From: Microbacterium sp. 2FI
GTDB taxonomy: Bacteria > Actinomycetota > Actinomycetes > Actinomycetales > Microbacteriaceae
DNA: 64,000 nt
Direction: 5' to 3'
Assembly: GCF_005502885.1 (NCBI RefSeq)
Contig: NZ_SCMR01000016.1
Location: 39,809 to 103,808 of the forward strand
Shown here: one piece after another, positions 11,098 through 19,189 of the stretch
How the letters are laid out: each line of letters starts with the position of its first letter
Numbering within the stretch: position 1 is the first letter of the stretch
Made by a program: the position numbers and the translations under genes
The notes under the pieces: model-generated
Database searches by the model: none
What the model saw: the letters and a program-made list of their open reading frames with translations, nothing else
Told to the model about the DNA's origin: nothing

Positions 11098-11146
11098 GCG
11101 AGGCCGCGCGGCGCCCGCGCCGTCTCGCTTCGCTCGCTCAGCGACC
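11089..11146. repeat. REP-like hairpin spanning two convergent stop codons
   Basis: GGTCCCTGAGCGAG (11089-11102) pairs with CTCGCTCAGCGACC (11133-11146), 13 of 14 positions, with a 30-nt GC-rich loop. The TGA of the glycerate kinase gene (11095-11097) and of the ALDH gene (11140-11138 on the minus strand) both lie within the arms. Part of this sequence recurs inside the DUF993 gene at 21793-21829. It probably serves as a bidirectional terminator. Confidence 0.75.
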
Positions 11147-12595
11147 GGGCTGGGGAACCCGCAGCACGCCGTTGCGGCGGTGCGGCAGGCCTGCCAGGGC
11201 GTCGTCGCGCAACTGCGGCGGCAGCAACTCGACCGGGGCGTCCTGGAACACGATCGGCCGCAGGAACCTCCGGATAGCGGAAGCCCCCACCGACGTGTGC
11301 AGCGACGTCGTCGCCGGCCACGGCCCGCCGTGGTGCTGCGACCACGTGACCGCGACACCGGTCGGCCAGCCCGCGAAGAGCACGCGACCGGCCTTGCGCT
11401 CGAGCACCGCGAGTGCCGCCGCCACGTCGTCGCCGGGCTCGGAGTGCAGCGTCGCCGTCAGCGACCCGGGCACCGCCTCGAGGGCGGCGAGCAGCTCGTC
11501 GCGCGATGAGTACCGCACGAGCAGCGTCACCGGTCCGAAGCACTCCTCCAGCAGCGTTTCGGGCCGTGCGGCGACGGCCGCGGCATCCGTCGAGAGCACG
11601 ATCGGCTGGGCAGCGTCCGTGCCGCCCGCAGCCCCGCGCGCCACGACCGCGACCGACGGGTCGGCCTCGAGGTGCGCGATGCCCGCGGGGAACGCGTCGG
11701 TGATCCGGTCGGTGAGCAGCGGGCCGCCGGTCGCCCCCGCGGCGAAGCCGGCGACGAGCTCTTCGAAGCCCCCACCCGCCGGCACGAAGACCACGCCGGG
11801 CTTGGTGCAGAACTGTCCGACGCCGAGCGTGAACGAACCCACCAGCCCCTGCGCGAGTGCCTCGCCGCGGGCTGCGAGCGCAGCATCCGTCACCACGACC
11901 GGGTTCACCGAACCGAGCTCGCCGTAGAACGGGATGGGGTCGGGGCGGCCTGACGCGAGATCGAACAGCGCGCGACCGCCGCCCAGCGAGCCGGTGAAGC
12001 CGGCGGCTTGGATGACCGGATGCCGCACCAGCAGGTTCCCCGCCTCGCGTCCCTCGACGAGGGCGAGCGAGCCGGCAGGTGCTCCGGCGGCTTCGAGGGC
12101 CGCGGCGACGACGTCGGCCGTGCGCCGCGACAGCCGCGGGTGGCCCGAGTGGGCCTTGACGATCACGGGGTTGCCGGCCGCGAGCGCCGAGGCGGTGTCG
12201 CCGCCGGCGACCGAGAATGCGAACGGGAAGTTCGAGGCCGAGAACACCGCGACCGGCCCGACCCCCGTGAGCGTGCGTCGCAGCTCGGGCCGCGGCGGAG
12301 TCGCCGACGGGTCGGCGTCGTCGATCGTGAGCTCGAGGTACGAGCCCTCTTCGACCGCCGCGGCGAACAGGCGCAGCTGCCCGGTCGTGCGGCCGACCTC
12401 GCCGCGCAGTCGGACCTCGCCGAGGCGGGTCTCTTCGTCGGCGATCCCGACGAGCTCGTCGATGTGGGCCTCGAGCCCGTCGGCTGCCGCGCGCAGCCAG
12501 CTCGCACGCTGGGACGCCGAAGACGCGCGCCACACGGGTGCTGCCGCTGCCGCCGCTACAGCGAGCCCATCGAGTTCAGCGGTGGTGGTGTTCAT
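11138..12595 (-). CDS. Aldehyde dehydrogenase, 2-oxoglutarate-semialdehyde type
   Basis: A 485-residue ALDH of the NADP-dependent 2,5-dioxovalerate dehydrogenase group. Landmarks: cofactor-site VFSASNFPFAFSVAGGDTAS, FTGSLGGGRALFD, catalytic Glu226 in FYGELGSVNP and nucleophile Cys263 in GQFCTKPGVVF. In this operon it would oxidise 2-oxoglutarate semialdehyde, the KdgD product, to 2-oxoglutarate. AAGGA lies 8 nt before the ATG at 12595. It is the last gene of the operon, about 56 nt beyond the enolase-family gene. The stop codon falls in the REP-like hairpin. Substrate is inferred from neighbours; other semialdehydes are possible. Confidence 0.88.
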   Translation of the reverse strand: MNTTTAELDGLAVAAAAAAPVWRASSASQRASWLRAAADGLEAHIDELVGIADEETRLGEVRLRGEVGRTTGQLRLFAAAVEEGSYLELTIDDADPSATPPRPELRRTLTGVGPVAVFSASNFPFAFSVAGGDTASALAAGNPVIVKAHSGHPRLSRRTADVVAAALEAAGAPAGSLALVEGREAGNLLVRHPVIQAAGFTGSLGGGRALFDLASGRPDPIPFYGELGSVNPVVVTDAALAARGEALAQGLVGSFTLGVGQFCTKPGVVFVPAGGGFEELVAGFAAGATGGPLLTDRITDAFPAGIAHLEADPSVAVVARGAAGGTDAAQPIVLSTDAAAVAARPETLLEECFGPVTLLVRYSSRDELLAALEAVPGSLTATLHSEPGDDVAAALAVLERKAGRVLFAGWPTGVAVTWSQHHGGPWPATTSLHTSVGASAIRRFLRPIVFQDAPVELLPPQLRDDALAGLPHRRNGVLRVPQPGR

Positions 12596-12651
12596 GGGCG
12601 GTCCTTCGGGGTTCGGGGTCGAGGCGACGCGGAGTGTCGCTGGGGGCGTCT

Positions 12652-13779
12652 TCAGAGTGCAGTATGCGTCGTTTCGGCGACTATCGGAGAGAGGGCGAAG
12701 CGGATGCCGAGGCCGAGGTGCGGTACCTCGGTCAGTCGACCGTCGGAGATGACGACCGGCGACGGGGCGTCGAGTGCGCCGAGGCTGCCGAAGCCGGCAT
12801 CCTCCACGTCCTCGGCCATGGGCTCGGCGACGCCGGGCGCCGATCGCAGGCACAGGGCGAGCTGGCCCGAGAGCTCGGGCAGCAGGTGCGGGTGCACCGC
12901 AGCGCCGTACTCGGCGGCGATCGCGGCGATCCCGAGGAACGGGGTGATGCCGCCGACGCGCACGACGTTGGGCTGCACGATCTGCGCGGCGCCGGTGCGG
13001 AGGAAGTCGTCGAAGCGGTAGACGTTGTGGAGGTTCTCGCCGACGGCGATCGGGATGCCGCTCGAGGCGGCGAGCCGGCGCGCGAGTTCGCCGTGCCCGA
13101 ACAGGTCGTCGGCGCGCAGCGGCTCTTCGATCCAGGCGGGGGACACCGCCGCGAGCACCTCGAGCGAGCGTGTCGCACGGTCGAGGTCCCACCGCTGGTT
13201 GGCGTCGATCATGAGCGCCCGATCGGGCCCGAGCACCGCGCGAACGGCCTGCAGACGCTCGAGGTCTTCCGCGACGTCGGGCATTCCGACCTTGACCTTG
13301 ACGGCGTCGAAGCCGCTGTCGACCCACCGCTGCACCTGGTCGACGAGCTCGTCCGGCGTGTAGTGCAGGTTCACACCACTGCCGTATGCCTTCACGCTCT
13401 CGCGTTGTGCACCGAGGAAGCCGCTCAGCGACGTACCGGCCGCGCGGGCCTCGGCATCCCACAGCGCCAGGTCGAGACCCGCCAGCGCGATCGTCGTGAT
13501 GCCCCCGCCGCCCCCCTCGTGAAGGTGCTGCCAGAGCGACCGCCACTGCTCGCCGGGTGCCGCCGGCCCGCGCACGGCGGCCGCCGCGATGTCGTTGACC
13601 AGCAGCGCGTGCACCGCCTCGGCGCCGATCTGCGGGGTCCACGAGAAGCCCCAGCCTTCGGCGCCGTCCGAGCGCACCACGTGCGTGGCGATCACGCCGA
13701 CCGAGGTGACCTCTGCCGCCCACGGGCGCGTGAGCGGCACGCGCAGCAGGCGCGCGTCGAGCGAGGCGATCGTGGTCAC
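12652..13779 (-). CDS. Enolase-superfamily enzyme, candidate aldaric acid dehydratase or galactarolactone cycloisomerase
   Basis: A 375-residue mandelate-racemase/muconate-lactonizing-type enzyme. Seen: the KxK catalytic motif AVKVKVGMP (Lys161, Lys163), metal ligands Asp192 (MIDANQRWD), Glu218 (WIEEP) and Glu248 (VGENLH), and His297 in AAVHPHLLPE. Such enzymes abstract a proton alpha to a carboxylate. Between a uronate-dehydrogenase-like gene and KdgD, the expected step is aldarate dehydration or opening of the aldarolactone to the 2-keto-3-deoxy acid. Length is close to the Agrobacterium cycloisomerase. GTG start overlaps the kdgD stop (GTGA). The exact reaction is inferred. Confidence 0.8.
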   Translation of the reverse strand: MTTIASLDARLLRVPLTRPWAAEVTSVGVIATHVVRSDGAEGWGFSWTPQIGAEAVHALLVNDIAAAAVRGPAAPGEQWRSLWQHLHEGGGGGITTIALAGLDLALWDAEARAAGTSLSGFLGAQRESVKAYGSGVNLHYTPDELVDQVQRWVDSGFDAVKVKVGMPDVAEDLERLQAVRAVLGPDRALMIDANQRWDLDRATRSLEVLAAVSPAWIEEPLRADDLFGHGELARRLAASSGIPIAVGENLHNVYRFDDFLRTGAAQIVQPNVVRVGGITPFLGIAAIAAEYGAAVHPHLLPELSGQLALCLRSAPGVAEPMAEDVEDAGFGSLGALDAPSPVVISDGRLTEVPHLGLGIRFALSPIVAETTHTAL

Positions 13780-14675
13780 AGCAGCGCGCGCCCCGCGGCG
13801 AGGATCTCGGCGAGGCGCTCCTCCTGCGCCGGCGTCGGGTCGACCAGCGGCGCGCGCACCGAGCCGACAGGCAGCCCGCCGAGGCGGAGCCCTGCCTTGA
13901 TGAGCGAGACGCCGAACCCGGGCGTCTCGTCGCGCAGGCGCACCAGCGGCGAGTAGAAGCCGTCGAGCAGGGCCGCGCGGCGCACCTCGTCGCCGTCGAC
14001 GTACGCGCGGTAGTACGCGTTCGCGACTTCGGGGATCATCGCGAAGGCTGCGGACGAATACAGGGGGATGCCGATGCCCCGGTACGCGCCCTGGGTGAGC
14101 TCGGCGGTGAGCAGCCCGTTGAAGAACGCGAAGTCGTCGCGGCCCTCCTCGGCCACCGCCCGCACGATCTGCTGGGCGAGACCGACGTCGCCGACGCCGT
14201 CCTTGAAGCCCACGACCTTCGGATTGCGCGCGAGGCGGCGCACCGAATCGACGGAGTACTGCGCGGTGCCGCGGTGGTAGATCACGACGGGGAGATCGGA
14301 TGCCGCGGCCACCGCCTCGACGTAGGCGACGAGCCCTGCCTGAGGACCACCGACGAGGTACGGCGGCAGCACGAGCAGGGCGTCGGCTCCGGCATCCGCA
14401 GCCGCGCGCGCGAGCGCGGTCGCCTGGCCGAGCGATCCGCCGGTGCCGGCCACGACGGGCACGCGCCCGCCGACGGCCTCGGTCGCGAGCGAGACGACGT
14501 GCACGATCTCGTCTGCTGAGAGCGCATGGAATTCGCCCGTGCCGCACGCCGGGAAGACGCCGCCCGGCGCATGGGCGAGTGTGGTCGAGACATGCCGGCG
14601 CAGCAGGTCGTCGTCGATGCGGCCGTCGGCGTCGAACGGCGTCACCGGGAAGAAGAGGATGCCGTCGAAGTTCAT
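13776..14675 (-). CDS. kdgD: 5-dehydro-4-deoxyglucarate dehydratase
   Basis: A 299-residue member of the DapA/N-acetylneuraminate lyase TIM-barrel family. The Schiff-base lysine is Lys158 in KVVGFKDGVGD and the partner tyrosine is Tyr133 in VVIYHRG. FPACGTGEFHALS and LPPYLVGGPQAGL match the KdgD subgroup, which decarboxylates and dehydrates 5-keto-4-deoxyglucarate to 2-oxoglutarate semialdehyde. It is overlapped on both sides: by ATGA with the SDR gene upstream and GTGA with the enolase-family gene downstream. The ALDH two genes later supplies the next step, which supports the call. Confidence 0.9.
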   Translation of the reverse strand: MNFDGILFFPVTPFDADGRIDDDLLRRHVSTTLAHAPGGVFPACGTGEFHALSADEIVHVVSLATEAVGGRVPVVAGTGGSLGQATALARAAADAGADALLVLPPYLVGGPQAGLVAYVEAVAAASDLPVVIYHRGTAQYSVDSVRRLARNPKVVGFKDGVGDVGLAQQIVRAVAEEGRDDFAFFNGLLTAELTQGAYRGIGIPLYSSAAFAMIPEVANAYYRAYVDGDEVRRAALLDGFYSPLVRLRDETPGFGVSLIKAGLRLGGLPVGSVRAPLVDPTPAQEERLAEILAAGRALL

Positions 14676-15598
14676 GCCAGCACGTCCTTTCGGGTCGGAG
14701 CGGTGAGAGCGGGATGGTCGCGCCACGAGTGCGCGGGCCGCCAGCCGAGCATGCGGCGGGCCTTGGCGTTGGAGAACGCGGGGGAGGTGCCGGTGAGCAC
14801 CGCGGCGAGGTCGCCCGACCCGGGCACGAACTGCGGCATGAGGTCGGCGAGGGGCTCGCGGGCGAGCGCGTCATCGGCGCCGACGAAGAAGACCTCGGCG
14901 TTGGGGATGCCGGGGAGGGCCGCCAGCAGCACGTCGACGAAGGTCGCGACATCGCGGGCGTCGACGTAGTTGAACAGGGCCGGGGCCGACAGCGCCGGAT
15001 CGTCGAGGCGTTCGCGCACCGTGTGTCCCTGCTGCGTCGGGGCGCCCGCCCACTCCTCGGGGGCGATGACGTAGCAGGGGCGGAAGGCTGCGAACCGCGT
15101 CGCGTCGCCGGTCTGGCGCGCGAGCATCGCGATGGTCTGCTCGGCGAGGTGCTTCGACAGCCCGTAGGCGTTCCACGGCTTCGGCACGGTGTCCTCGTCG
15201 AGGGGGAAGCGGTCGGGCAGCCACCCGGCGGGTGCGCCGTAGCCGAGCACCGTCGGGCTCGACGCCGTCACGATCTTGGGGATGCCGGCCGCAACCCCCG
15301 CCGACAGCACGTTGAGCGCGAGTGCGGCGTTCGTCCGCAGGATCACGTCTTCGGGGGCGCTGAACGGCACCGCGATCGCCGCGAGGTGGATGAGCGCATC
15401 GGCGCGGGCGCCCGCGACGGCGTGGGCGGTGGCATCCGCATCGGTCAGGTCCACCGCGAGCTGCTCGGTACCCGCGAGCTCGGGCGCGTCAGAGATCGAC
15501 CGGTCGAGTGAGATGAGCTCGTGACCCGCGCCGGCGAGCCCCGCGACGAGGCTCCGGCCGAGGCGGCCGGCACCTCCCGTGACGGCGATGCGGGTCAT
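14672..15598 (-). CDS. NAD-dependent epimerase/dehydratase, probable uronate dehydrogenase
   Basis: A 308-residue extended short-chain dehydrogenase. It has the Rossmann motif VTGGAGRLGRSL at the N-terminus, acidic residue in LISLDRS favouring NAD, LIHLAAIAVPF, and the catalytic YGLSKHLAE (Y-x3-K). Uronate dehydrogenases oxidise galacturonate or glucuronate at C1 to the aldarolactone; they are usually about 265-275 residues, so this protein is longer. The assignment rests on the following kdgD and ALDH genes. It could instead be a sugar epimerase. ATG at 15598 overlaps the stop of the preceding oxidoreductase gene. Confidence 0.75.
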   Translation of the reverse strand: MTRIAVTGGAGRLGRSLVAGLAGAGHELISLDRSISDAPELAGTEQLAVDLTDADATAHAVAGARADALIHLAAIAVPFSAPEDVILRTNAALALNVLSAGVAAGIPKIVTASSPTVLGYGAPAGWLPDRFPLDEDTVPKPWNAYGLSKHLAEQTIAMLARQTGDATRFAAFRPCYVIAPEEWAGAPTQQGHTVRERLDDPALSAPALFNYVDARDVATFVDVLLAALPGIPNAEVFFVGADDALAREPLADLMPQFVPGSGDLAAVLTGTSPAFSNAKARRMLGWRPAHSWRDHPALTAPTRKDVLA

Positions 15599-16941
15599 GC
15601 GAGTGCTGCGGCCGGGTCGGCTTCGAGGAAGCGGATGCCGAGGTCGGCGACCAGCACGGGGAGCCCGGTCGCGAGGGAGCGGTTGCCGGCGATGCCGACG
15701 GCGATGGACTGCACGCCGTCGCGCCAGTCGGCGGGCCGTGCGAGGGGGTCTTCTCCCGGGCCTTCGAAGACGTCGGCGAGGAGGATCGCGTCGCCGCCGC
15801 CGTGTCCGCCGGCGCGGTTCTCGATCGGGACCTCGAAGGCTGCCTCCCAGTGGCGCTGAACGAGGAGTCGTTCGCCTTCGGGGCGCAGCGACCCCGATGA
15901 GCCGGCGTCGACGGCGCTGGGGTCGAGCACGGGGTGCAGGCCTTCGTCCTCAAGGACCGCGCCGCGTTCGACGACCTCGAGTTCGGCGCGGCCGAGGGTG
16001 CCGTTCACAGCGACCCGGTACCCCTCCCACGGGGCGTGTGCGTTGAGCGAGTATGACAGCGTCGCGCCGGAGGCGTAGTCGACGACCAGGGCGAGGTTGT
16101 CCTCGATCGTGATGCCGCCCGAGAAGACATCGCGGTCGCGGAGGTACCCGTCGTGCTGCTCGGCGTCGAGGTAGAGGGCCTTCAGACGCTCGTCGTGACG
16201 CAGATCGAGCTCGAAGGCATCGGCCCCGTCGTGGGTGCCGCGGGCAGGGCGACCTTGGATGCCGCGGGCGGCGGCGTTGTCGGCCCCGTAGAACCGGAGC
16301 CCGCCCGACGCGTAGACGCGGCGGGGCGTGGAGCGGATCCACCAGTTCACGAGGTCGAAGTGGTGGCTGGCCTTGTGGACCAAGAGGCCTCCGGAGTGCT
16401 CCTTCTCGCGGTGCCAGCGACGGAAGTAGTCCGCGCCGTGCTTGGTGTCCAGCACCCACTGGAAGTCGATCGAGGTGACCTGCCCGATCGCGCCGTCCTG
16501 GATGACCTGGCGCAGCGCCGAGTTCCGCGGCGAGTAGCGGTAGTTGAACGTGATCACGACCTCGCGCCCGGTGCGGTCGATCGCGTCCTCGATCGCGGCC
16601 GCGGAGGGCCCGTCGATCGTGAGCGGCTTCTCGACCACGACATCGGCACCGGCATCCAGGGAACGCACGATGAGCTCCGCATGCAGATCGTCGCGGGCGC
16701 ACACGATCACCCGGTCGATCCGCTCGATTCGGATCATCTCCTCCAGGTCGTCGGGGGCATAGACGACGGGGGCTGCGGCACCGGATGCCGTGACGAGGTC
16801 GACCGCGTACTGCGCGCGGACGGGGTTGGGCTCGCAGATCGCGGCGAGCACCGCGACATCGGCGTAGGTGTCGGTGATCGCATGGATGTACATGTGCGAA
16901 CGGACACCCGTCCCGACGACGGCGTACCGGCGGTGGCTCAT
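15595..16941 (-). CDS. Gfo/Idh/MocA family oxidoreductase, first gene of the hexuronate operon
   Basis: A 448-residue NAD(P)-dependent sugar or cyclitol oxidoreductase. The N-terminal Rossmann fold starts RYAVVGTGVRSHMYIHAI; the cofactor/catalytic lysine is in VVVEKPLTIDG; the C-terminal alpha/beta domain has FNYRYSPRNSALRQVI and GGLLVHKASHHFDLVNWW. It is longer than typical members (330-380) through C-terminal insertions. AAGGAG lies 5 nt upstream of the ATG at 16941. It leads the operon and sits behind two operator-like palindromes. It may oxidise a sugar or glycoside before uronate breakdown; substrate unknown. Confidence 0.88.
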   Translation of the reverse strand: MSHRRYAVVGTGVRSHMYIHAITDTYADVAVLAAICEPNPVRAQYAVDLVTASGAAAPVVYAPDDLEEMIRIERIDRVIVCARDDLHAELIVRSLDAGADVVVEKPLTIDGPSAAAIEDAIDRTGREVVITFNYRYSPRNSALRQVIQDGAIGQVTSIDFQWVLDTKHGADYFRRWHREKEHSGGLLVHKASHHFDLVNWWIRSTPRRVYASGGLRFYGADNAAARGIQGRPARGTHDGADAFELDLRHDERLKALYLDAEQHDGYLRDRDVFSGGITIEDNLALVVDYASGATLSYSLNAHAPWEGYRVAVNGTLGRAELEVVERGAVLEDEGLHPVLDPSAVDAGSSGSLRPEGERLLVQRHWEAAFEVPIENRAGGHGGGDAILLADVFEGPGEDPLARPADWRDGVQSIAVGIAGNRSLATGLPVLVADLGIRFLEADPAAALA

Positions 16942-16953
16942 CTCACTCCTTCA

Positions 16954-17001
16954 GGAAACGTTTTCTCACGATAGCACGATTGGTGTGGGAAAGCGCTCGC
17001 C
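16954..17001 (-). promoter_or_regulatory. Two LacI-type operators before the hexuronate operon
   Basis: GGAAACGTTTTC (16954-16965) and GGAAAGCGCTCGCC (16988-17001) flank a -10 box TATCGT read on the minus strand (16973-16968). The first covers the likely start of transcription, the second the -35 position. Both match the GGwAArCGyTTwCC pattern of this part of the window. Confidence 0.6.
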
Positions 17002-17011
17002 GGGATGGTGT

Positions 17012-18010
17012 TCAGTGAGCAGGGCCGCTCGACCCGCGCACCGCGAGTTCGGGGCGGAGGGCGACCGGGGGTGCAGGCTCGTCGCCCTCGAGCAGCCCTC
17101 GCATCGCGGTCCACGCGCGAGCGCCGAGCTCGGCCGCCGGCACCGCCGCCGTCGTCAGCGGAGGGGTCGTGTAGCGGGCGAACGGGATGTCGTCGAACCC
17201 CATGATCGACAGATCGTCGGGCACGCGGCATCCCTTCGCCTGCACCGTGCTCAGCAGCCCCATCGCGACCAGGTCGTTGAAGGCGAGGGCGGCTGTCGCC
17301 CCCGACTCGAGGACGGCGTCGGCCGCGGCCGCACCGCTGTCGAAGTCGACTCCGCCGGGGAGCTCTGCGACGTCGGCTTCGGGATGCTGTGCCCGGAACG
17401 CCGCGATCGCCTCGAGCCGCGCGGCATTCGCGACGCTGCGGGCGATGCCCGACAGATACACGAAGCGCCGATGGCCGTGGTCGTAGAGGTGTGCGAGCTC
17501 GGCCGCGAGTGCGGCGCGGTAGTCGGCTCGGACGGAGGGGATGCCGGGCCCCGCGCTCCGGTTCACCAGCACCACCGGACCGAGCCCTGAGACGAGCGCA
17601 TCGAGCTCGTCCTGCGGCATGCGGGGCGCGCACAGGATCACGCCGTCGGCGCGGCGGCGGGTCTCGACGGCGAGGATGCGCTCCTCGTCGACCGACTCGG
17701 CCGAGTCGGCGATGAGCACGTGATAGCCGTCGGCCGCCGCGGCGCGGCTGAGGCCGCGGAGGATCGCCTGGAAGGTCGGGTTGCCGAGATCGGGGACGAC
17801 GACGGCGATCGTCTGAGTGCGCCCGAGCACGAGGCTGCGCGCCAGCGGGCTCGCGGTGTACTGCAGGTCGGCGGCGGCTGTGCGGACGCGCTCCGCGAGG
17901 GCGGGGTCGACCGTCGTGTTGCCGTTCAGCGCGCGCGAGACCGTCGACAGCGAAACGCCGGCACGCGCGGCGACGTCGGCGATCGTGACGCCCTTGGGGG
18001 GTCGAGGCAT
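17012..18010 (-). CDS. LacI family transcriptional regulator
   Basis: A 332-residue LacI/GalR regulator. HTH: VTIADVAARAGVSLSTVSRA (residues 8-27). Ligand domain: TIAVVVPDLGNPTFQAIL, ADGVILCAPRMPQDEL, DDLSIMGFDDIPFARYTTPP. The ATG at 18010 has GAAGGAAG upstream. It lies directly after the hexuronate operon start region, on the same strand, and is followed by a second LacI gene upstream. The palindrome at 18049-18066 before its start suggests autoregulation. It is the nearest candidate regulator for the hexuronate operon; the inducer is unknown. Confidence 0.9.
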   Translation of the reverse strand: MPRPPKGVTIADVAARAGVSLSTVSRALNGNTTVDPALAERVRTAAADLQYTASPLARSLVLGRTQTIAVVVPDLGNPTFQAILRGLSRAAAADGYHVLIADSAESVDEERILAVETRRRADGVILCAPRMPQDELDALVSGLGPVVLVNRSAGPGIPSVRADYRAALAAELAHLYDHGHRRFVYLSGIARSVANAARLEAIAAFRAQHPEADVAELPGGVDFDSGAAAADAVLESGATAALAFNDLVAMGLLSTVQAKGCRVPDDLSIMGFDDIPFARYTTPPLTTAAVPAAELGARAWTAMRGLLEGDEPAPPVALRPELAVRGSSGPAH

Positions 18011-18048
18011 GCGGCTTCCTTCACGTCGGCTGCGGTCAGCCTAGCGCG

Positions 18049-18066
18049 CGAGGAAACGCTTCCTCG
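18049..18066. promoter_or_regulatory. LacI-type operator, near-perfect palindrome
   Basis: CGAGGAAACGCTTCCTCG: 16 of 18 positions are symmetric. It lies 39 nt upstream of the LacI start at 18010 and just downstream of the stop of the next LacI gene. A -10-like TAGGCT (18043-18038, minus strand) lies between it and the gene. Confidence 0.65.
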
Positions 18067-18069
18067 AGG

Positions 18070-19104
18070 TCAGCCGCGCGGCGGAGTGCTGCCGCGCACG
18101 ACCACGTCGAGGGCGAGCGGGGGCTCGGACGCATCCCACTCCGGCTCGAGCGCGGCGTGCAGAGCGCGGTACCCCAGGTCTTCGAGCGGCACCCGCACGG
18201 TGGTGAGTCCGGGGCGGATGTCGCGGCCGGTCGCGATGTCGTCGAAGCCCGCGACGGCGAGGTCGCTGCCCACCGAGCGTCCGGCGTCGCGGATCGCCGA
18301 CATGACGCCGATCGCGACGACGTCGCTGATGCCGAAGATCAGCGTGCCCGGCGAGACGCCGTCGGCGAGGATCTGCTGCGCGATGTCGTAGCCCGCATCG
18401 CGCGTGAAGCCGCCGCGGCGGACGTCCTGCACCGTTCCGCCTCCGGCGGCGAACCCGGCGGTGAACCCGGCGATGCGGTCGTCGGAGGTGCGGATGCCCT
18501 CATCGGCGCCGACGATCACAGCGTCGCGGTAGCCGAGGGCGGCGACCTGCTCGCCGAGGGCCTCGGAGCCGCCGCGGTTGTCGACGGTGACGGATCGGAT
18601 GCCGGCCCCCACGGGGCCGAGAGCGACGACGCGCCCGCCCATCGCCTGGAACGACTCGATCTCGGACTGGAGGCCTGCGGCATCCGGTCCGTCCACACGC
18701 GATGCCGCGAGGATGAGTCCTCGCGGACGCTGGCCGCGGAGGGCTCGAACGAGCTTCACCTCGCGCTGTGGATCGCGCTCGGTGATCGCGATCGTGACGA
18801 CGAGGCCGGCTTCGTCGGCGCCGCGGGCGACGCCGGATGCGATCTGGCCGAAGTAGGGGTCGGCTATGTCGGCGACCAGGAGCGCGACGATGGCCGAGGC
18901 TCCGCGCGCAGTGGCCTGAGCGGAGAGGTTCGCGGTATAGCCGAGCTTCTCTGCGGCGGCTTCGACGCGCTCTCGGTAGCTCTCCGCGACCTTGCGGGTG
19001 GACCCGTTCAAGACGCGGGACGCGGTGGCCAGAGAAACCCCGGCCTCGCGTGCGACATCGTGTAGTGTTGCGGCGCCTCGGGCAGGCGCGTGCATCTCGC
19101 TCAC
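18070..19104 (-). CDS. LacI family transcriptional regulator
   Basis: A 344-residue LacI/GalR regulator. HTH: TLHDVAREAGVSLATASRVL (residues 13-32), hinge TANLSAQATARGASAIVALL. Ligand domain: DIADPYFGQIASGV, RPRGLILAASRVDGP, SDLAVAGFDDIATGRDIRPG. Starts at 19104 or 19095 both fit. It is divergent from the aldo/keto reductase gene, with an operator-like palindrome between them, and is followed on the same strand by another LacI gene. The two are not close copies of each other: HTH recognition helices and ligand domains differ. Confidence 0.9.
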   Translation of the reverse strand: MSEMHAPARGAATLHDVAREAGVSLATASRVLNGSTRKVAESYRERVEAAAEKLGYTANLSAQATARGASAIVALLVADIADPYFGQIASGVARGADEAGLVVTIAITERDPQREVKLVRALRGQRPRGLILAASRVDGPDAAGLQSEIESFQAMGGRVVALGPVGAGIRSVTVDNRGGSEALGEQVAALGYRDAVIVGADEGIRTSDDRIAGFTAGFAAGGGTVQDVRRGGFTRDAGYDIAQQILADGVSPGTLIFGISDVVAIGVMSAIRDAGRSVGSDLAVAGFDDIATGRDIRPGLTTVRVPLEDLGYRALHAALEPEWDASEPPLALDVVVRGSTPPRG

Positions 19105-19141
19105 AGCGCTGAGTCTAAGCCCTGAGGACGGTTTCCGGTCC

Positions 19142-19163
19142 TAGGATGGGAAACGTTTTCCCA
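19142..19163 (+). promoter_or_regulatory. -10 box and LacI-type operator before the aldo/keto reductase gene
   Basis: TAGGAT (19142-19147) is a plausible -10 for the plus strand; I see no good -35. It runs into TGGGAAACGTTTTCCCA (19147-19163), a palindrome with one extra base at the centre, which would cover the transcription start. Confidence 0.55.
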
Positions 19164-19189
19164 CTCACGTCCAGATCGAGGAGATCTCT

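Noticed and set aside
12652..14952. A fused protein joining the sequence upstream of kdgD to the enolase-family enzyme
   Set aside because: The extra N-terminal part is an out-of-frame reading of kdgD and the SDR gene. The GTG at 13779 overlapping the kdgD stop is the natural start.
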